A DNA stretch of 64,000 nucleotides, from contig CAVUAI010000025.1 of the NCBI GenBank assembly GCA_963739385.1, forward strand, positions 159,336-223,335. Direction: 5' to 3'. Under the pieces are notes generated by a model. It was not told the origin of the DNA, searched no databases, and was given only the letters and a program-made list of their open reading frames with translations. The DNA comes from VAZQ01 sp963739385. Its GTDB lineage: Bacteria; Pseudomonadota; Alphaproteobacteria; Rhizobiales; Xanthobacteraceae. Below are positions 8,426 to 19,771 of this stretch, one piece after another. Position 1 is the stretch's first letter; each line of letters begins with the position of its first letter. The translations under genes and the position numbers were made by a program.

Positions 8426-8878
8426 TCACGATCGCGATTTTCGCTTTCCCTTCGTCTTCCTCGCGCCTCCCTTCTTCGGCGGCGGCTTGAACACCATGCC
8501 TTCGAGCTTCATGCCGTCGGGATCGGTGAAATAGACCGCGTAGTAGGAACGGCCGTAATACTCGCCGGGCGGGTCGACCACGTTCATGCCGTGCTGCTTG
8601 AGGAAGGCGCCGAGCGCATCGACGTCGTCGCGGCTCGACAGCTCGAACGCGTAGTGATGGAAGCCGATGTCGCCCTTGCGGTACTTGTGCTTTTGTCCCT
8701 CGGCGTCGGCGGCGGCGATCCAGAACAGCGTCTGGCCGTTGCTCCAGCCCGCCATGTCCTCATACTGGTGCTTGAGCTTGAAGCCGAGGAAGCGCAGCAG
8801 CTTGCCGTAGAACGCCTTCGAGCGCGCGAAGTCGCCGACGCTGAGCACGAGATGATCGATGCCGACGACGCGCGGCAT
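8426..8878 (-). CDS. VOC-superfamily (glyoxalase/dioxygenase-fold) protein
   Basis: A 150-aa single-domain protein of the vicinal oxygen chelate superfamily. It begins with the typical GIDHLVLSVGDFARSKAFY strand-helix unit, has a mid-protein HHYAFEL segment and ends in the TDPDGMKLEGM strand, giving the paired beta-alpha-beta-beta-beta modules. Candidate metal ligands are His8, the HH pair near residue 79 and Glu near 130. The substrate is not predictable; relatives include glyoxalase I, fosfomycin-resistance proteins and dioxygenase-like proteins. A very basic 18-residue tail (KKGGARKTKGKRKSRS) is unusual. It is the next minus-strand gene after uvrB, but a long inverted repeat separates them. 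Confidence 0.85.
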   Translation of the reverse strand: MPRVVGIDHLVLSVGDFARSKAFYGKLLRFLGFKLKHQYEDMAGWSNGQTLFWIAAADAEGQKHKYRKGDIGFHHYAFELSSRDDVDALGAFLKQHGMNVVDPPGEYYGRSYYAVYFTDPDGMKLEGMVFKPPPKKGGARKTKGKRKSRS

Positions 8879-8938
8879 GGTCGACTCCTACAGCCTGCCT
8901 TGCGGAGAGGGTAACAGCGCGAGCGGCAAACTCGGTCT

Positions 8939-9053
8939 GCTCCCTCCCCCCTTGTGGGGGAGGGCTGGGGTGGGGGGTGATGCGTTTGGCACTATCGGTG
9001 CGCTAATCTCGTGACCCCCACCCCCACCCCCTCCCCACAAGGGGGAGGGGAGC
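8939..9053. repeat. Long GC-rich inverted repeat
   Basis: Two arms of about 42 bases (8939-8980 and 9011-9053) are near-perfect reverse complements made of runs of C and G, and each arm contains its own small hairpin of the type CTCCCC-CAAG-GGGGAG. It lies 66 bases beyond the uvrB stop and before the VOC gene. It could terminate uvrB transcription or be a dispersed palindrome; there is no T-run. Confidence 0.75.
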
Positions 9054-9118
9054 ACACCGCATGTGTGGCGCTGTTGCGCGTCAACTCTAACGCGGAGGAG
9101 AGCAAAAATAGTGCCTCA

Positions 9119-11980
<2,862 letters not shown>

Positions 11981-12066
11981 CGCCCAAATATGGAGCGTCG
12001 TCTATGATGGAAAAAGGGCGGAACGAGCGATTGCAGCGTCAAATTATGACGACAATGGAGGGAACC

Positions 12067-13059
12067 GTGCGCCAGCGACAAGGGCTCACGCGGCGGCAGG
12101 TTTTGGCGGCGTCGGCGGGCGTGTTGCCGCTGGTGACCGGCGGCTCGTTCGCCGCGGCGCAGGCCGCGTATCCGGCGCGGCCGGTGAAGGTGGTGATTCC
12201 CTATCCGCCGGCGGGCGGCGCCGACACCGTAGGCCGCATCCTGTTCCAGAAGCTCGGCGACATGTGGGGCCAGCAGTTCGTCATCGACAATCGCGGCGGC
12301 GCCGGCGGCACGATTGCCGCGGCCGCCGTGGCCAAGGCCGAGCGCGACGGTTACACCATCATGTACGACGCCACCGCCCATTCGGTGAATCCGTCGCTCT
12401 ACGCCAACCTGCCTTACGACACGGTCAGGGACTTCCAGCCGATCTTCCTGGCGGCGCTGGTCACCAACCTGCTGGTGGTCAACAAGTCGGTCGAGGCGCA
12501 GACTGTGGCCGACGTGATCGCGCTCGCCAAGGCGACGCCCGGCGGGCTCGACTGGGCTTCATCCGGCAACGGCACCGTGCAGCACCTCGCGCTCGAAATG
12601 TTCAAGCATCGTGCCGGCATCCAGCTCAATCACATCCCCTACCGCGGCGGCGGTCCGGTGCTCAACGACCTGATCGGCGGGCAGGTGAAGTTCTACTTCT
12701 CCAATGCCGCCGCCTCGATCGGACACGTGCAGTCGGGGACGCTCAAGTGCATCGCCCATACCGGCCGCGGGCGGCTCGCCACGCTGCCCGACGTGCCGGC
12801 GGTGGCGGAAACGCTGCCGGGCTTCGAGGCCTACGAGTGGCACGGCGTGTTCGCGCCCGCCGGCACGCCGCAGGACATCGTGCAGAAGCTCAATGCCGGC
12901 CTCAACGCGGTGATCCGGCAGCCCGACATCGGCGAGCGCCTCAAGCAGCTCAACGTCGAAACCCGCGCCAACACGCCCGAGGAATGCCGCGCCTTCGTCG
13001 CCGCCGAGATGGACAAGTGGGGGCGCGTGGTGCGCGAGGCCAATATCCGGCTGGGCTGA
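12067..13059 (+). CDS. Bug/TctC-family periplasmic solute receptor
   Basis: A periplasmic binding protein of the tripartite tricarboxylate transporter (TTT) family. I place the start at GTG 12067, which follows GGAGGG at 12058-12063; it gives 330 aa and an N-terminus with LTRRQVLAAS, a Tat-like signal cleaved near AAAQA. In-frame ATGs at 12046 and 12055 would only lengthen the leader. Family blocks are YPARPVKVVIPYPPAGGAD, NRGGAGGTIAA, IPYRGGGPVLNDLIGGQV and a C-terminal FAPAGTP segment. Members usually bind small carboxylates or amides. No TctA or TctB gene is next to it, so it is an orphan receptor. An amidohydrolase follows about 200 bases on and might act on its ligand. Confidence 0.9.
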   Translation: MRQRQGLTRRQVLAASAGVLPLVTGGSFAAAQAAYPARPVKVVIPYPPAGGADTVGRILFQKLGDMWGQQFVIDNRGGAGGTIAAAAVAKAERDGYTIMYDATAHSVNPSLYANLPYDTVRDFQPIFLAALVTNLLVVNKSVEAQTVADVIALAKATPGGLDWASSGNGTVQHLALEMFKHRAGIQLNHIPYRGGGPVLNDLIGGQVKFYFSNAAASIGHVQSGTLKCIAHTGRGRLATLPDVPAVAETLPGFEAYEWHGVFAPAGTPQDIVQKLNAGLNAVIRQPDIGERLKQLNVETRANTPEECRAFVAAEMDKWGRVVREANIRLG

Positions 13060-13067
13060 CGCCACTC

Positions 13068-13255
13068 GTGTCCCGGATGCGGTGCAGCGCGTAGCAGCGC
13101 AGATAAGTCTATGCGATCTGCGCAAGCTTGATTGCGCTGCGAAGCGATGCTCCGCTGATCCGGGACCTTTCCAAACGTTGGAGTTCGTAACGATCCCGGG
13201 TCTGCAGCGCACCACTCCGCGCGAAGAGCGCTTCGTGCTGCGCTGCGCCCGGGAC
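13068..13255 (+). repeat. Double-hairpin intergenic repeat, copy B
   Basis: Same family as 8268-8406 in opposite orientation, and longer. The first unit is bounded by GTCCCGGATGCGGTGCAGC and GATCCGGGAC (13070-13170); the second by GATCCCGGG and CCCGGGAC (about 13192-13255). It fills the space between the Bug gene and the amidohydrolase start. Confidence 0.75.
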
Positions 13256-13266
13256 TCGAATTGGCC

Positions 13267-14176
13267 ATGCAATCCGGTCCAACCGAACCGCCGCCGATCG
13301 CGGGGCCGGTGGCAAACCCCGGCCGTCCGCGCGTGCCGCCGCCGCCCGGCGCGTGGGATACCCACGCCCACGTCTTCGGTCCCCCCGAGCACTTCCCGTT
13401 TGCGGCCGGGTCGCGGCTACACGCCGCCGCCGGCGCCGATCGCGCGCTACGTCGCGCTGCTCGATTGCCTCGGTCTGGCGCGCGGCGTGGTCGTGCAGGG
13501 CAATGCCCACGGCTACGACAACCGCGTGGTGCTCGATGCGCTCGCCCGGCACGGCGACCGCGTGCGCGGCGTCGCCATCACCGATACGCGCGTGGCGCCC
13601 GGCACGCTCCGGGACTGGCATCGGCTCGGCATGCGCGGGCTGCGGTTTCACATCTTCTCCGCCGCCGGCAGGCCGGGCTACGTGCGCGGCGTCGGGCTCG
13701 ACGTGTTCGAGGCGTTTCGGCCGGTCATGCGCGAGCTCGGCTGGGTGATGCAGGTGTGGTGCGATTGGCGCGTGTTGCCGGACGTCGGTGGCAGGCTGCG
13801 CGAGATGTCCGCCGAGATGCCGGTGATCGTCGACCACATGCTGAACATTCCGGCGGCGCGGGGGATCGACGACCCATCGTTCCAGACGTTGCTGCGGCTC
13901 GTGGGCGAGGGGCATCTGCACGCCAAGCTGTCGGCGCCCTATCGCCTGTCCGATGCCTTCCCGGACTACGCCGACGCCGAGCCCTTCCACGCGGCGCTCG
14001 TGCGCGCCAACCCCGAGCGGCTCATCTGGGGCACCGACTGGCCGCATCCGCAGATCGCCGCAGCTGTCATGCCGGACGACGGCCATCTCCTCGACCTGTT
14101 CACGGCCTGGACGCCGGACGCGCGCCATCGCCGCCTCATCCTGGTCGACACGCCCGCGCGCCTGTTCGGCCGCTGA
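13267..14176 (+). pseudogene. Amidohydrolase family 2 (PDC-lactonase-like), one frameshift
   Basis: TIM-barrel metal-dependent hydrolase of the amidohydrolase-2 type, related to 2-pyrone-4,6-dicarboxylate lactonases. The N-terminal signature WDTHAHVFGP is read in the frame starting at ATG 13267, but from about 13411 the homology continues one frame over (RGYTPPPAPIARYVALLDCLGLARG and on to the ending VDTPARLFGR). One extra base at about 13411 explains this; without it the protein would be about 302 aa, a normal length. The C-terminal WGTDWPHP carries the last metal-ligand Asp. The downstream frame keeps a perfect family pattern, so a sequencing error or a recent mutation is likelier than old decay. 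It sits between an orphan Bug receptor and an ABC operon. Confidence 0.82.
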
Positions 14177-14338
14177 CGGCAGCCGTCGCTGCCGCCGCCG
14201 CCGGCAACGCCTGCTCACTGATTAATCATCCGCCACCCCCGCGCCAGCCGGCACAAGCGCTTCGAGGTGGCATGGCCGTTGCATCGAAACCTGCGCCATG
14301 GAGCCCACGAATTGGGCAGGCAGGCGTGGAGGTCCCCC

Positions 14339-15322
14339 ATGAAGCGCAGAGATTTCCTCAAGACGACCGCGGCCGGCGTGGCGGTGCTCGGCACCCCCTT
14401 CATCGCGCGGGCGCAACAGGCGATCCCCGAGGTGATCAATGTCGGCCACCTCGTCGGCATCTGCATGTCGCCGCTGTTCTTCGCCCACGCTCAGGGCTAC
14501 TTCAAGGACGAAGGCCTCAACGTCCAGCTCAAGTTCATGCCCAATCCCGGCGACGCCATCACCGCGCTGATGAGCAACGCCATGGACGTCATCCACAACC
14601 CCTTCACCAACGCCTTCGTGGCGGCGGCGCAGGCGTCGGCGCCCATCCGCATCATCGCCGGCAGCGGCGCCGGCGGGCTCTTCATCATCGCGCAGAAGGA
14701 GAGCGGCATCCGCAGCATGGCCGACCTGGTGGCCGCCAAGGGCAAGGGCCTCAAGATCGGCACCATCCGCTTCAACACCTTCGAGCTCGCGCTCTACCGC
14801 AACCTGGTGCGCAACAATGTCGGCTACGGCGACTACAACATCGTGTGGTTCAACGACACGCTGTCGATGGCGTCGGCCTTCGAGGCCAAGGCGCTCGACG
14901 TCGTCACCCATGTCGAGCCGTTCGCGACCCGCCTGGTCGACCAGCTCGGCGGCGCCGCGCTCGCCAGCAGCCTCGACGTCTGGGGACCGCACGGCCCGGA
15001 CTGCGTCACCAACACGTCCGCGCGCTTTCTCGAGCGCCATCCCGAGGCATTGCGGCGCTACCTCAAGGCCATCCTGCGCGCCGACGCCGCCATCAAGGCC
15101 GACATGCCGAAGGCGGTCGAGGCGCTCGACGCCGGCAAGTACTATCGCGTCGACAAGACGACGCTGGCCGCCGCGCTGCCACGGCAAATGCCGCAGGTCG
15201 ACATCACCCAGGGCGGCGCCAAGGGCATGGAGATCGCCATCAACGACATGGTGACCTTGGGCTATCTCAAGACCGCGCCGGCCATCATCGACACGACGCT
15301 GCTCAAGCAGGCGCTCGGCTGA
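14339..15322 (+). CDS. NitT/TauT-type ABC transporter substrate-binding protein (NMT1/THI5-like)
   Basis: Periplasmic receptor of a nitrate/sulfonate/taurine-type ABC importer, 327 aa. The ATG at 14339 follows GGAGG at 14328-14332 and starts a Tat-like signal, MKRRDFLKTTAAG, ending near IARAQQ. The mature part opens with the family strand VINVGHLVGICMSPLFFAHAQGYFKDEGLNV and has the ALMSNAMDVIHNP segment used to close over the ligand. The ligand class includes sulfonates, pyrimidine precursors, aromatic acids and amides. The permease starts 4 bases after its stop and an ATPase follows, so it heads a five-gene operon that ends in an Atz/Trz-type hydrolase; this suggests a nitrogenous ring compound or amide as ligand (inference). 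Confidence 0.9.
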   Translation: MKRRDFLKTTAAGVAVLGTPFIARAQQAIPEVINVGHLVGICMSPLFFAHAQGYFKDEGLNVQLKFMPNPGDAITALMSNAMDVIHNPFTNAFVAAAQASAPIRIIAGSGAGGLFIIAQKESGIRSMADLVAAKGKGLKIGTIRFNTFELALYRNLVRNNVGYGDYNIVWFNDTLSMASAFEAKALDVVTHVEPFATRLVDQLGGAALASSLDVWGPHGPDCVTNTSARFLERHPEALRRYLKAILRADAAIKADMPKAVEALDAGKYYRVDKTTLAAALPRQMPQVDITQGGAKGMEIAINDMVTLGYLKTAPAIIDTTLLKQALG

Positions 15323-15326
15323 CGCG

Positions 15327-16170
15327 ATGGAGCAGACCGGGACGCTCGACCACGCGGCCGCCGTCGAGGCGCGGCCGGCCAGCGTATCGCTGTCGTGGCT
15401 CGCCACCGTGCTCAAGGCGGCGGCGCCGTGGGCGGTGATCATCGCGCTCTGGGAATGGGCCGCGGCCGCCGGCTGGACCGGCGCCGTGCTGTTTCCGCCG
15501 CCCTCCGTCTTCCTGCGCTACGCCGTGGAGAGCGACTTCCGCGTCGGCTTCGGCAACGAAGCCATGACGATCCCATGGGCGATCGTCGCCAGCGCGCTGC
15601 GGGTGCTGGCCGGGCTCGCCATCGGCTTCGCCGCCGCCATCGTCACCGGCATTCTGATCTCGGCATCGCGCACGGTCTCGGACTTCGTGCTGCCCGTCGA
15701 TCCGCGGGCTGGCGCCGATCGCGCCGATCGCCTGGATCCCGCTCGGCATCGTGCTGTTCGGGATCGGCAACCCGACCGCCGTGTTCGTCGTGTTCATGGG
15801 AATCTATTTCATCCTGACGATCTCGACGGTGGCGGCGGTCAAGGCGGTCGACGAGCGGCTGATCAAGACCGCGCGCAGCCACGGCGCCTCCAGGGTGCAG
15901 ATTTGGACGCGGGTGATCTTTCCGTCCATCCTGCCGCAGGTCTTCACCATGCTGCGGATCAACTTCTTCGCCGCCTGGATGGCGGTGCTGGCGGCCGAGA
16001 TGGTCGGGCTCAAGAACGGGCTCGGCATGATGATCATTCTCGGCCGCGAGATGTTCAACACCAAGCTGATCCTGCTCGGCATGTGCATGGTCGGCGCCAC
16101 CGGATATTTCGTCGACACGCTGCTTGTGCAAATCCAGCGCCGGATATTATGGTGGCAGCCCTCGCCATGA
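15327..16170 (+). pseudogene. NitT/TauT-type ABC permease, one frameshift
   Basis: Inner-membrane permease of the SsuC/TauC/NrtB type. The N-terminal half (from ATG 15327, 4 bases after the receptor gene) reads through helices such as WAVIIALWEWAAA to SDFVLPV. From about 15699 the family sequence continues one frame over: IRGLAPIAPIAWIPLGIVLFGIGNP, then the EAA-like loop with KAVDERLIKTARSHGAS. One extra base near 15699 restores a normal protein of about 280 aa. The stop at 16168-16170 overlaps the ATPase gene, and such tight coupling is hard to reconcile with a long-dead gene. A sequencing error is my preferred reading. Confidence 0.83.
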
Positions 16171-16967
16171 AGACGCTCGCCTGCCAGCACGTGAACAAGG
16201 TCTGGACCTCGCCCGGCGGCCTGTCGGTGCGCGCACTGAAGGACGTCGATCTCACCGTGCAGCGCGGCGAGTTCGTCGCCATCCTCGGCCCGAGCGGCTG
16301 CGGCAAGAGCACGCTGCTCGAGCTGATCGCCGGGCTCGAGCCGGTCTCCTCCGGGCGCATCGCGTTCGACGGCAAGCCGATCACCGGGCCCGAGCCCGGC
16401 GTGGTGATGGTGTTCCAGGAGCACTCGCTGTTTCCGTGGCTGTCGGTGCGCGACAATGTCGGCTTCGGGCTCTCGGTGAAGGGCGTGCCGCGCGGCGAGC
16501 GGGAGACGCGGGTCGGCCGCCTGCTCGAGCGCGTGCGGCTGACGAAATTCGCCGGCCACCGGCCGCATCAGCTCTCGGGCGGAATGAAGCAGCGCGTGGC
16601 GATCGCGCGCGCGCTGGTGGAAAATCCCGACTTCATCATGATGGATGAGCCGTTCGCGGCGCTCGATTTCCAGACGCGCGTGCTGATGCAGCGCTTCCTG
16701 CTCGAAGTGTGGCTCGAGTTCAAGCCGACGATCATCTTCGTCACGCACCACATCGACGAGGCGGTGCTGCTGGCCGACCGGGTGGTGGTGATGAGCGCCG
16801 GGCCCGGCCGCGTCCTCGCCGAGATCGCGGTCGACCTGCCGCGGCCGCGGCGCATGACCGACCCGGGCTTCAACGACTATCGTGCGCACCTGACCGATAT
16901 CCTGGAGCGCGAGGTGATGCGCGCCTACGCCCAGGACGGCGTGGAGGCGGTTTCCCATGCTGCCTGA
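16149..16967 (+). CDS. NitT/TauT-type ABC transporter ATP-binding protein
   Basis: Cytoplasmic ATPase of the importer (SsuB/TauB/NrtD type), 272 aa. Walker A GPSGCGKST, Q-loop VFQEHSLFPW, signature LSGGMKQR, Walker B FIMMDEPF and the H-loop VTHHIDEA are all intact and correctly ordered. The ATG at 16149 overlaps the end of the permease frame; a second in-frame ATG at 16167 overlaps the permease stop as ATGA, and either may be used. The stop overlaps the next gene by 11 bases. This chain of overlaps indicates translational coupling of the whole operon. Confidence 0.93.
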   Translation: MVAALAMKTLACQHVNKVWTSPGGLSVRALKDVDLTVQRGEFVAILGPSGCGKSTLLELIAGLEPVSSGRIAFDGKPITGPEPGVVMVFQEHSLFPWLSVRDNVGFGLSVKGVPRGERETRVGRLLERVRLTKFAGHRPHQLSGGMKQRVAIARALVENPDFIMMDEPFAALDFQTRVLMQRFLLEVWLEFKPTIIFVTHHIDEAVLLADRVVVMSAGPGRVLAEIAVDLPRPRRMTDPGFNDYRAHLTDILEREVMRAYAQDGVEAVSHAA

Positions 16968-17349
16968 GCCGGCGCTGCCGCCCAGCGGCGAGAGAGCGGG
17001 ACCGCTGGCGCTGCGGTTCGAGGATCTGTTCGATCACATCGGCACCCTCGATCTGCGCTACAGCGCCGCCGCGCGCGAGCTCAGCGGCCGTGAGGTCGTG
17101 ATCGACGGTTTTCTCGCGCCCGCGCACGGGCCGCATGCGCGGCTGTCGCTGGTGGACCAGCAGGGACTGTGCCCGGACTGCTCGCCGGTTGCGGCAATAT
17201 CGCTGCTCGATGCACGCGCGCCGATGCGGGCCGGCGACGACGGTCCGGTTCGCGTGCGCGGACGCCTCGACTGGGGCCTGCGCATCGACGACGGCATCGC
17301 CTCGATGCTCCGCATCGAGAACGCCGCCGTGCTGCCGGTGGAACCGTGA
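16957..17349 (+). CDS. Hypothetical protein in ABC/deaminase operon
   Basis: A 130-aa protein I do not recognise. It has no signal peptide or membrane segment. The middle (ELSGREVVIDGFLAPAHG ... LSLVDQQGLCPDCSPVAAISL) predicts a small beta-rich fold with a single CPDC motif that could bind metal or be redox-active; the layout recalls small OB-like domains such as DUF3299, but that is only a resemblance. It overlaps the ATPase gene by 11 bases and its stop overlaps the GTG start of the next gene, so it is translated in step with transport and hydrolysis. A role with the transported substrate or the adjacent metalloenzyme is plausible. Confidence 0.7.
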   Translation: MLPEPALPPSGERAGPLALRFEDLFDHIGTLDLRYSAAARELSGREVVIDGFLAPAHGPHARLSLVDQQGLCPDCSPVAAISLLDARAPMRAGDDGPVRVRGRLDWGLRIDDGIASMLRIENAAVLPVEP

Positions 17350-18842
17350 AGCAGCTCATCCACGGCGGCCGCGTTCTCACCGCCGGGCAACTTGCCGGCG
17401 CGCATGCCGATATCCTGATCGAGGACGACACCATCCTCGCGATCCTGGCGCCCGGCGAAAGCGTCAGCGACGACGCTCGCCGCATCGACGCCAGCGACCG
17501 GCTGCTGATCCCCGGTCTGGTCAATGCCCATACCCACGCCACGGTCAATCTGTCCAAGGCGGTGGCGGACCGCTGGTCGCTCGAGCTGCTGCTCAATGCC
17601 TATCCGTGGACCGCGGGCGGGCGCACGCTCGAATACAAGTATCTCTCCGCCTTCATCGGGGCGGTGGAAATGGTGCGCAAGGGCTGCACCGCCTGCTACG
17701 ACCTCGTCGCCGAGATCCCGGTGCCGTCGGTCGAAGGAATCGAGGCGGTCGCGCGCGCGTACAACGACGTCGGCATCCGCGCCGCGATCGCGCCGATGAT
17801 GGCGGATGTGTCGTTCTATCGCGCGATCCCCGGACTGCTCGATGCGATGCCGCCGCCGCTGCGCGAGCGTGCCGCTGCGATCACTCCCGCGACCCGCGAC
17901 GGCGCGCTGGCGACCTGCCGGCAACTGCTGGACAAATGGTCGTGGGATCGCGAGCGGCTGCGTCCGGCGCTCGGCCCGACGATCCCGCATCACTGCACCG
18001 ACGAATTCATCATCGGCTGCCGCGATCTCGCCAGGGAACACGGCATCGGCGTGCAGATGCACGTGGCGGAATCGAAGGTGCAGGCCGTCGTCGGCGTCAA
18101 ACGCTACGGCACGACGCTGGTCGGCCATCTGCACAAGCTCGGGCTGCTGGGGACGAATTTCACCGCGGCGCACGCGATCTGGCTGGACGACGACGACATC
18201 GGCCGGCTGGCCGATGCCGGCGCATCGGTCGCGCACAATCCCGGCAGCAATCTCAAGCTCGGCTCCGGCCTGGCGGCGACGCGCAAGCTGCGCGACCGCG
18301 GCGTCACGTTTGGCATCGGCACCGACGGCTGCTCGTCATCCGACAACCTCAACGTGTTCGAGGCCATGCGCATGGCCGCGTTCGGCTCGCGCGTGCAGGG
18401 TCCCGATCCGCGCCAATGGCTCACCGCCGCGGAGGTGTTCGAGGCCGCGACCATCGGCGGCGCGCGCGCGCTCGGAATGGAGCGCCACATCGGACGGCTG
18501 GCGCCGGGCTACAAGGCCGACGTCGTCTTTCTCGACCTCACCAGCATCAACTACGTGCCGCTGAATGAGCCGTTGCTCCACGTGGTGTTCTGCGAGGACG
18601 GGACCGGCATCGACCGCGTCATGGTCGGCGGCAAGATGGTCGTGCAGGACGGCCGCGTCGTCGGCGTGGATATGGCAAAGCTTGCGCGCGAGGCCGCCGA
18701 TGCGACCGCACGCCTCGCCGAGGTAAACGCCAACGCCCGCGCCTTCGCGCAGGCGCTCGAGCCCGTGGTGCTCGACTATTGCGTCGGCCTCGCGCGCCAG
18801 CCCTATCCCGTGCACCGCTGGTGCGGACACGACCGGCATTGA
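17346..18842 (+). CDS. Amidohydrolase, Atz/Trz (cytosine-deaminase-like) subtype
   Basis: A 498-aa metal-dependent hydrolase or deaminase of the TrzN/AtzA/SsnA/MtaD group. The start is GTG 17346, overlapping the previous stop as GTGA. The N-terminal beta-sandwich is followed by the metal motif NAHTHA, the barrel His in MHVAES, the second His in TAAHAIW and the Asp in GTDG, the full set for a mononuclear Zn or Fe site. The C-terminal GRLAPGYKADVVFLDL is typical of the family. These enzymes deaminate or dechlorinate purine, pyrimidine and triazine rings. As the last gene of an ABC-import operon it probably acts on the imported compound. Which ring it uses cannot be told from sequence. Confidence 0.92.
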   Translation: MKQLIHGGRVLTAGQLAGAHADILIEDDTILAILAPGESVSDDARRIDASDRLLIPGLVNAHTHATVNLSKAVADRWSLELLLNAYPWTAGGRTLEYKYLSAFIGAVEMVRKGCTACYDLVAEIPVPSVEGIEAVARAYNDVGIRAAIAPMMADVSFYRAIPGLLDAMPPPLRERAAAITPATRDGALATCRQLLDKWSWDRERLRPALGPTIPHHCTDEFIIGCRDLAREHGIGVQMHVAESKVQAVVGVKRYGTTLVGHLHKLGLLGTNFTAAHAIWLDDDDIGRLADAGASVAHNPGSNLKLGSGLAATRKLRDRGVTFGIGTDGCSSSDNLNVFEAMRMAAFGSRVQGPDPRQWLTAAEVFEAATIGGARALGMERHIGRLAPGYKADVVFLDLTSINYVPLNEPLLHVVFCEDGTGIDRVMVGGKMVVQDGRVVGVDMAKLAREAADATARLAEVNANARAFAQALEPVVLDYCVGLARQPYPVHRWCGHDRH

Positions 18843-18946
18843 TGCCGTCCGGTTATTGCGGAATCGAAACAGGCCATGGCGCCGTCGGCGCGACGCGATA
18901 AGCGCGCGATACGACGAGCGGTTCGATTGATGGATGTCGTGCCGGG

Positions 18947-19555
18947 CTACTGCTGCACGATCACCTTGGTCCCGACCGGCACCCGCTCGTAGAGATCCAT
19001 GATCTGCTCGTTGACCAGCCGGAAGCAGCCGGACGAGACGGCGTGGCCGATGGTCTCGGGCGCATTGGTGCCGTGGATGCGATAGACGGTATTGCCGAGG
19101 TAGAGCGCGCGGGCGCCCATCGGATTGCCGGGACCGCCGGCCATGAAGCGCGGAAGATACGGCTGCCGCTCGATCATCTCCGCCGGCGGCGTCCAGTCCG
19201 GCCACTCGCCCTTGCGCGTGATCTTGAGCAGCCCGTTCCACTGGAAGCCGTCGCGCCCGACGCCGATGCCGTAGCGCAATGCGGTGTTGTTGGCCTGGAT
19301 CAGATAGAGAAAGCGGTCGGAGGTGTCGATGATGATCGTGCCGGGCGCCTCGTCGGTGCGATAGAACACCGGCTGGCGGCGATAGACGTCGGGCAGGACC
19401 TTGTCTTCCGGCGCCGGCTCGCTGCCGGGTTCAGCGTCCTCGATGGTGGGCGTGAAATTGCGCAGCTCGAACGGCCGGCCGTGCTGCGCCCACCCCGGCG
19501 TCGTGGCCAGGCATGCGGCGGCGAGAGATGCGACAAGGAAGAGAGGAAGGTTCAT
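18947..19555 (-). CDS. L,D-transpeptidase (YkuD domain)
   Basis: Periplasmic peptidoglycan cross-linking enzyme or lipoprotein-attaching transpeptidase, 202 aa. The ATG at 19555 begins a Sec signal peptide (MNLPLFLVASLAAACL) ending near GWAQ. The YkuD domain begins around residue 75 and carries the catalytic signature HGTNAPETIGHAVSSGCFRL, with the nucleophile Cys at about residue 177 and a conserved His and Arg around it. Rhizobiales use mostly 3-3 (L,D) cross-links and carry many such paralogues. It is convergent with the deaminase gene and divergent from the GST gene. A 7-residue upstream extension is less likely, because it would precede the signal. Confidence 0.93.
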   Translation of the reverse strand: MNLPLFLVASLAAACLATTPGWAQHGRPFELRNFTPTIEDAEPGSEPAPEDKVLPDVYRRQPVFYRTDEAPGTIIIDTSDRFLYLIQANNTALRYGIGVGRDGFQWNGLLKITRKGEWPDWTPPAEMIERQPYLPRFMAGGPGNPMGARALYLGNTVYRIHGTNAPETIGHAVSSGCFRLVNEQIMDLYERVPVGTKVIVQQ

Positions 19556-19771
19556 GGTTGGCGGCCGAACGTGCAATTAATTTCTACCGGATGCAACCGC
19601 CGCCCCATGTGCTTCCACGCCGGTTGCCGTTGGGAGAGGTTTATTCGGTGGATGCTCGACAGGCAAGGGTGGCATGCGCCTCGGCCGTGATCGGGAGATC
19701 CATGGGTGCGCCCTGTGCGCGAACTATGTTACAGCACTATCGGAGTGATCGAAGCGCAAGGGACCACACCA

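Noticed and set aside
13261..15438. 725-aa frame running from the amidohydrolase into the ABC receptor gene
   Set aside because: Only its first about 50 residues are genuine (the start of the frameshifted amidohydrolase); the rest is out of frame with two real genes.
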